A stretch of DNA of 64,000 nucleotides from Dendrocalamus latiflorus (taxonomy: Eukaryota; Streptophyta; Magnoliopsida; Poales; Poaceae): the NCBI GenBank assembly GCA_017311315.1, contig CM029612.1, positions 17,305,125 through 17,369,124 on the forward strand. Direction: 5' to 3'. A program made the translations under genes and the position numbers. Under the pieces are notes generated by a model. It searched no databases. It worked only from the letters and a program-made list of their open reading frames with translations, and had not been told where the DNA came from. Positions 57,916 to 64,000 of this stretch are shown in pieces; positions within the stretch are counted from its first letter, which is position 1; every line of letters starts with the position of its first letter.

Positions 57916-58160
57916 AGGGCCTATTTTTTTTTGTTGTGGTTTATGGTTTTTGGCTGCGCCTTATGACTTTTGTGCTATTTATGTGAGAGAGTACGGAGTA
58001 AGAGGAACTTGTGTACGGTTTTGACCGATATAAATGAAGTTGCTATAATGTATAGTACAATTAACTTGTAGTCCTCACATTGAAAAGATACTCTATTTAA
58101 AAGCTAGTTAATGTAGAAAAGCTAAAAAACAGCTTTTAGAAAGCTAAAAAGAAGAGGCTA
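57916..58160. mobile_element. Second, diverged MITE of the same family
   Basis: Starts AGGGCCTATTTTTTTTTGTT and has GGCTGCGCCTTATGACTTTTG, as in the neighbour; ends AAAAAGAAGAGGCT. About 245 bp. The terminal repeats have decayed. Confidence 0.65.
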
Positions 58161-58571
58161 GGAGGCGAGAGAGGAAAGTGTAGGAGAGCAGTGGAACAAG
58201 TGCCACATCAGCGCTTATCTCCTACATTGAATCCATGTCAGCAAACTCAATCATCTAACAGTGAAAATGACATGCCATGAAAATGGTTGTAAGTTTAGGG
58301 AGCCAAGAAAGAAATTTGCAAGTTCAGGGAGCAAAGTGATATAGTCATACAAATTTAGGGAGTTCTAATGCAATATACTCAATTTTTAATATACACTATA
58401 TATATCGTCTAAAGCATACACATGAACCTTTTATTTTATGATTACAAGGTAGACACATAAGCATACACACACACACCACACACACGAGTGAGTCTCTCTT
58501 AGTACACACCTCGAAATATGAAGGTCAAGAATAAATCCGTGACCTCATAAAATTCCTACTAAGACGTACTA
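58161..58571. other. Unassigned spacer with a short CA run
   Basis: AT-rich; a CACACACAC stretch at about 58464-58484. Nothing else is recognised. Confidence 0.3.
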
Positions 58572-59074
58572 GACACACTAGATGTTCAGCATATAAGAGG
58601 ACAGGAGTAGTGGCCGAACCAGGATCAAAATTTAGAGAGTGTAAATGGGACTTGCTCATCGGTTTGCCGAATGCCGAGTTGCCTTGAGTAGGTCCTGCAA
58701 CACCTGGCCGAGCACCTCCGCCGTTGCCTTGAGCAGATCCTGTAGCTAGAAGAACCTGCTTTGATCATCGCAAACATCAATCGCAAACATCAGCCGCTCT
58801 TCTGGGCCGCCTTCCCCTCTTTAATTCTTTTCTGTGACCTGTAGTGTGTGTCGATTTTTTTGAGTTCCGTTTTCGCCCATGCGCTATCTCATCTCAAAAG
58901 CGTTGGTTCCCTCTCTAATCCCTTTTTTGTACCATGGCATTGTCTTGTAGCTCCTTTGTGAAAAACCAACGTCTAGTACAGGCATCAAGGATTGAATTGT
59001 GGACATTCTTGTGATTGACTTCAGTTTTTGGAGATGCGTAATTGAGGAACTTAGACCACCTAGTATGGCTATGG

Positions 59075-59590
59075 CAAACTTCTATCTGGGCATCAGCGTC
59101 ACAATACCAATTGCCATGTGGATTATGAAGTGGATTTGAGATACTTTAGAACTATACATTCCACATCATCACAGCTGCATTATCGTATTGTATTTACACA
59201 TTCACACTTGCTATTCTGGCCATATATGTAAACTTGTTTGTATGCAATATTATGCCGGTTTGTGTTGGCGCCGCTGGCAGTATTGACCTTCCTTGCCCAG
59301 AAATACTAGAAAACAAGGATAACAATTGATGCAGTTGAGAGGTTCCTTCAAATGCAACATATGCTCAGCCCGACGAGGTACGCCTACACTGTTATCGCTG
59401 CAATCACAAGCCCTTTCAGAGACAAGTTTGGACAGGGAGGCTATGGCTTTGTATTTAAGGGTGTGCTACTCCCGGGGATGCCCACGTTGCCGTTAAGATG
59501 CTGGGCAACTCCAATTGCAATGGAGAAGAATTCATCAGCGAGGTCGCCACCATTGGAAGGATCCACCTCTGGTGGGTCCGTCCCTGGCTA
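59075..59590 (+). pseudogene. LRK10-like receptor kinase relic (unit 3)
   Basis: From 59262 the frame reads the membrane span (VLAPLAVLTFLAQKY), a TAG at 59307-59309, then TIDAVERFLQMQHMLSPTRY and the glycine-rich loop GQGGYGFVFKG of a protein kinase. A one-base loss in CCCGGGGAT (about 59477) shifts the frame; the other frame then shows VAVKMLGNSNCNGEEFISEV with the ATP-binding Lys. The sequence ends near 59570, before the catalytic loop. Similar to wheat Lr10-type kinases, which sense pathogens at the plasma membrane. It is plainly non-functional. Confidence 0.88.
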
Positions 59591-60393
59591 GGAGAAGAAT
59601 TAAAGCTACGTGGTGGGTCCGTCCAGTGCACTAAATACACATTCACGAGGATTACCGTAGCCAAAAAGGCCGAGAGACTGAGATGGGCTGTCCTACCAAG
59701 CTTCAGGTTGAATTGCATTTGCATAACAAGGCTTCTGCCAGTGTCAATACAATACTAATGAACGAAATGTTTAGGAGTGTTTTGTTCAATGCATAATATT
59801 GCCACTTCTAACCTTAGGCATGCCATACTTCTAACCTTAGGATTGGTCACTGGATTTTAGCTCATTACACTGTGTTATCCCTACGGTCATGTAGCATAGG
59901 CTCAGCCTTTTTTTTGCCAAACTTTGCTACATTTTGGTGGTTATTTTTACAGACACAAAAGGTGGCAAACCATACTTTTCCGAGGTTATCTATGGCAAAG
60001 TTTTCTAAAAACCTTAGCTACAGTATAATTGGCAGTGAATTGAACAGACCGACGCTTGGTTTCTTCAGCAGGCTGTTTCTTGTATGGGATGAGTGCAGCG
60101 TGTGGAGATTACAAAGCTTCAATAGGCCTCGTTGAGTCTTCAGAAAGTCTCTAGGACCCCAATAGGCAATGGGCCAAATAGAACGTGTTTTGGACCTCTG
60201 CTCATTGCTTCCGTCAGCAAACGAGTGCCAGTGCGCATCGCTTCCGATCCGGACTTGGATTCCGATCAGAAGAACAGCAGGTACCAGATGCGCTTCCACC
60301 GGCGACAACCAGATTTGCATGGGCTGGTCCGTTGATGTCCGAAACCGATTCCGAGAAGGCAAACAAGTCGGTGAGCATGCCCATTCCTCCCGC

Positions 60394-60402
60394 CATAAAT
60401 AC
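60394..60402 (+). promoter_or_regulatory. TATA-like box of ORF copy 3
   Basis: CATAAATAC, about 112 bases before the ATG at 60509, same context as in unit 2. Confidence 0.6.
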
Positions 60403-60508
60403 GGGCGCTCAACTAGCTATTCGCCTCATTGCTTGGTGCCTCGCATTCCCCTTGCTTGATTGATCCGTCGACTCGCTCGGTTCAAGCAATCAGATCGAAG
60501 AGCGCGCG

Positions 60509-61159
60509 ATGGACCAGCATCTTCCTGCCGTTCCGGCGGTTCGTCTGGACAGCCGTCTTCAGCTTGCCGCCTTCTTCCCGCCATCAAGCCGCGGTGGCCG
60601 ACGCGGCCCGGCAGGACCACCACCGCCCCCGGCGCTGATGGCGGACGTCAGGGTCGTCATCAGGAGGCACATCCCGGTCGGCCCGGACAACCGGATCGTC
60701 GAGAAGGTGGCCGAGGACATCGCCCTCCGGAGGCAGCCGTCGCGCAAGCTGCGCCGCCCCGAGCTCGTGGAACGGGCTCTCGCCGCGGACGTCCTCCCGC
60801 TCGTGAAGCACCCGCTCGACCGCGGCGCCGTGGTCGCCGCAAGGAAGAAGGTATGCGCCTACGTGTCCGGAGCCTGCGCCGACCCTCGCCTCGCCAAGGG
60901 CGGCGTGCAGGTTCTAGTCTTGCTGGACACCTTCGCGTGCCCAACATTATTCCGCCCTCCGCCTTGCAAGCAGATACGGAACACTGGTTCAGCCTCTGCT
61001 AAGCGCGTCGTCGTGAGGACCAATCCATGCATGGAGGTGGACTTAGGGAGCACCACAGTGCCCGCTAAGAAGCCGCCGCAGCCCGTCGGCACCATCGGAG
61101 ACCGGCGGCGCTTAAAGCCCGTGAAGGAGGAGAGGTTCAAAGGTTGGCTGCCGTGGTAG
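60509..61159 (+). CDS. Intact 216-codon ORF, copy 3, unknown family
   Basis: The protein is identical to copy 1; the three base differences (TCG/TCA in codon 26, GCA/GCC in codon 162, CTA/TTA in codon 202) are all silent. The promoter and leader are present, with a 4-bp TGAT duplication about 50 bases before the ATG. The same possible 60-nt in-frame intron is present. The AATAAA at about 61496 is kept. The function is not known. Identity of protein with silent change only is compatible with selection, but the numbers are small. Confidence 0.55.
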   Translation: MDQHLPAVPAVRLDSRLQLAAFFPPSSRGGRRGPAGPPPPPALMADVRVVIRRHIPVGPDNRIVEKVAEDIALRRQPSRKLRRPELVERALAADVLPLVKHPLDRGAVVAARKKVCAYVSGACADPRLAKGGVQVLVLLDTFACPTLFRPPPCKQIRNTGSASAKRVVVRTNPCMEVDLGSTTVPAKKPPQPVGTIGDRRRLKPVKEERFKGWLPW

Positions 61160-62090
61160 GATCGTGGAAGTAAAGTACTGCTTCTGGGATGTCTTTCGAT
61201 GGCGAAGTACTTGTTTGTTTGTTCAGAATTCAAAGGATGTATTTGAGTCTGTGTTCTTGAGTATTGACCCCTCATTGGTCCAGATTCTTCACAAGCATGC
61301 CATGCACGCGGTTTAAAGGGCCATTCACGCTGGTAATCGTTTGCGTGCATGAAGGAAACCTGTATTTACGGCAGGAATTTTATACCAAACAGTTCATTTT
61401 TCCTTAGAAATAAAAAAAAATTCCTACATTTCAAACAGAGTCTTATTAACTTTTCTCCCTTTTGTGGGAATGTATTTCTTCTAGATATGAATGTTAATAA
61501 ACGTTTCGCCTAAGAGTTGAGGCATTGGCAGTTCATTTTAATTAAGACCCCATTTGGTACAACTCCTGCTCCCAGCTTCTCGTCTTACTGTTTTAAACTG
61601 TATCAAACACCTAACTTCCTAAATTAACCCAATTCTATTTGTCTTGAAAATAAACTAGCATAGAGAATCAGCCTTCTCATGGGGAGCTAGCCTATTAGAA
61701 ACAAGAGTACCATTGGAAGTTGAACGAAATTGCCCACCATTGGCCATCATCTACCCCCTAATCCCTTCCCACCTGAGCCCCTAGATGCATCTGTTCCCCT
61801 AGCCCTCCCCACCCGCATGACTGGACTCCAGGCGGCCCTTGACTGCACCGTCGGTGCCACCAGCTCTTAAAACCTCCTTTCGAACGCTAGACGCTTTGTT
61901 GGACCCAGATTTTTCAACCCAGGATTCTTTGTAATTTACTGTACTATTCTCTAAATCAGTAGATAGTGCTCATAGATATATTGCTGTATCAATTCATACA
62001 TCGTATGAAATATACCGAACCATAATATTACATATCAGAGTTGAAATACACCACGTCGGTTGATAGTTTAAAAAGGGCCAATCTGGCCAA
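61160..62090. other. 3' flank of ORF copy 3
   Basis: Matches 739-1690 of unit 1 with scattered small differences. Nothing else is recognised. Confidence 0.4.
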
Positions 62091-64000
62091 ATACCTACAG
62101 TACAAAAGACAGCAGCAGAAAGCATAAACAAAAGTAGGACCAACATCCACAGACAAGTGACTGAGGGGTAAATGTGTGTAATAGGAATTATCTAGGTCTA
62201 GATAATATATGTGCGCACAATCTCCATCACGTCTACTCGTCTAGGACTCGAACTTTTGAAAGTCATTCTAATTCCCTTCATCGGCTCCTCCATCCGTGGT
62301 AGGTGCGGCATCAAAGGTGTAGTGATCCTGGTTTCCTATTTCTGGTTGTGATAATGCGAGGGTAAGCACAAATCCACCGTGCTCTGCGAGCCAATACACA
62401 ATGTGTAGGTAAATCATGCAGGGCTTATCAAGGCAAGACTTAGGTTATTTTGTTTGACAGAAATTGCCTTTAAATATTATGTTACATAGAAATTTTCTGA
62501 GACCTAGCAGTTTGAACTAAAACATGATATCTAGGTAGAAAGAATGTTGTAATAATAGTAGTACAGATTCCATCCACCGTTACATGGCTCCTGCACCATA
62601 TGCGAACCTTTCGGCTTTATAATCCGCCTATCTTATCACTGGGGCGACACCCAGGGCAACACATCTCAGGGCTTTTCACTACCCGCCACTTTTCCAATCC
62701 CACCCACAAAGTTTTTGAAATAAAACTATGTCTGGTTTAAGTTCCCATGTCCACCCTTAACTATGGACACGGCTATTCGAATAGTTTTGACTCTACAGAG
62801 GTTGTACACTTTAACTACAAGATATGATTATCACACAATGTTGCCCATTACATGCTTCCTTAGGCACACGGCTGAGTAATCATAACAAGACTGCTATTAC
62901 AATGCATCTTCCCAGCAGGGCCACGTCCGCTAAGGTTTCACTCTCGTAGGGGTACGACCACCCTTCCAGAAGCCCCCTCTTACGCTGCCACATCGAAGGA
63001 TGTGGCCATCCTCTGCACGCCCGTGGTCACACTGGTGCAACCCACACTAGGTCAATGCAAATTAGTTAGCCCTGCCTACAATTTGCCAGCTTGTGATTGT
63101 ACAGTTGTACACTAGGAGGTCATCACAAGAATTGATCAGATAGTTAAGCAATTTGAGATTTTTGGGAGCATAAAATAGCCATGTTACAACATACCAGCCA
63201 CCTTACATCAATGACTGCACAAACCAAGTTTTCATGTTGAAATGATGCCAGGGCAAGTTAATGCCCTCAAGTATCTAAGCAGTACTAAGTAGAGCGTATA
63301 GATGTAGACTTATTTTCAAAAGTTACAATTATAGTTTTCCTAGGGCGACAAGGCTCGAATGCTCAAATGTTCCAAGGGAATGTAATGCTCGCAAGATAAA
63401 TAATAGGCATGTAACTCGAATATTAAAACTATCATAGATTTGCATATAAAATAATGGCATGTAATTTGATAATTTAAACAGAAATAGATTGCATAAAATG
63501 TAGATTCAACATAATCAAAGTATTGACTTGCCTAGGTCGCAATTGGCTTGGTCCTACTGGTCGTGGCTTGCTTCGGCTTCTGCCTCTTCTTCTTGTACCT
63601 CATATGCTATTTTACGTTGCACGGGAATTGGATAAAAAAATAGTAAAACCAAATAAATTCTCACAAAAATTCAAATGAGCTCTAAAATTCATGGTTTTGG
63701 TTCTATTGGACAGATATTAAATTTAGATAAATTTAGAAATTTGTTTTACTTAATTTGGAGTTAAGATGAATAAGTTATGTCTATTTAAAGTTAGCCCTAA
63801 TTAATCATTGGGTTAATACTTAATCACCTATGAACAGTGTGCCCACCCTCCCTTCACCGGCAGCAAAGAGGCTCACCGCCAGCAACAGGGGCAGTGGCCG
63901 GAGGAGAGCATCCACAAAATGGATTGCTTATGCCCGCGCCTACCCCTAGACGAAACCTCACCGGCCAATTTGGCCAGAGCGGCGGTCGGCGGCGGCGGAA
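62091..64000 (-). mobile_element. Tekay-type 3' LTR of unit 3 (cut by window end)
   Basis: Matches about 1670-3580 of unit 1 nearly base for base. It shows that the missing LTR segment in unit 2 is a deletion there. The left edge is uncertain, as in unit 1. Confidence 0.65.

Larger units (their letters stand above)
20057..58571 (+). repeat. Tandem unit 2
   Basis: The left edge is where 20057 starts to match 58572 (CACACTAGA.GTTCA). The order is the same as in unit 1, but the Tekay LTR is mostly deleted, the Tekay body carries the CACTA block, the plus-strand Gypsy element keeps its gag, and the terminal LTR relic is shorter. The ORF copy here is the most diverged of the three. Confidence 0.85.
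58572..64000 (+). repeat. Tandem unit 3 (3' part outside window)
   Basis: 58572-60420 matches the upstream part of unit 2; 60418-64000 matches 1-3580 of unit 1 more closely than the unit-2 copy does. A 4-bp TGAT duplication at about 60461 separates it from unit 1 in the leader. Confidence 0.85.

Overview
The window is nuclear DNA of a grass (Poaceae). Evidence: GC-rich-at-the-5'-end coding style, CACTA/Tekay/Tat elements of the grass type, an LRK10-like receptor-kinase relic, Mutator- and hAT-type MITEs, and intron-containing genes. No bacterial operons, CRISPR arrays, rRNA or tRNA genes were seen. The species cannot be fixed from sequence alone; a panicoid grass (Setaria/Panicum/sorghum group) is a guess.

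Layout. The window is a tandem array of one locus, cut at both ends. Each unit has the order: LRK10-like kinase fragment (+), promoter, a 216-codon intact ORF (+), a Ty3/Gypsy Tekay (chromovirus) element (-), a second Ty3/Gypsy element (+), and a further Tekay-type LTR relic (-). Unit 1 is ~1-20056 (its 5' part lies outside), unit 2 is ~20057-58571, unit 3 is ~58572-64000+. ORF starts are at 88, 21660 and 60509. Units differ by later events. Unit 1 carries a 1.28-kb Mutator-type foldback element, a Ty1/Copia fragment and a MITE fragment. Unit 2 lost ~3.66 kb of the Tekay LTR through a CCAA microhomology deletion and gained a ~24.8-kb CACTA block inside its Tekay copy. Unit 3 carries two related MITEs and keeps more of the kinase relic.

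Nesting in unit 2 is three levels deep: Tekay (22.9-53.1 kb) contains CACTA (23.3-48.147 kb), which contains a Tat-lineage Ty3/Gypsy element (35084-45167). The Tat element has 257/249-bp LTRs and a perfect GGGAC target duplication. The CACTA block has a broken TNP2 transposase gene (-) and a divergent, broken Transposase_24 (TNPA-like) gene (+). The Tat element inserted into an exon of the latter.

The Tat element also holds a plus-strand gene, antisense to its gag-pol. It has its own TATA box, a strong start context and two in-frame canonical introns, and encodes a 'putative gypsy type transposon' domain plus a coiled coil. A 54-bp (18-codon) tandem array lies between the convergent ends of this gene and pol. 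The only candidates for functional host genes are the three copies of the 216-aa ORF, whose family I do not recognise. Everything else is transposon-derived or unassigned.
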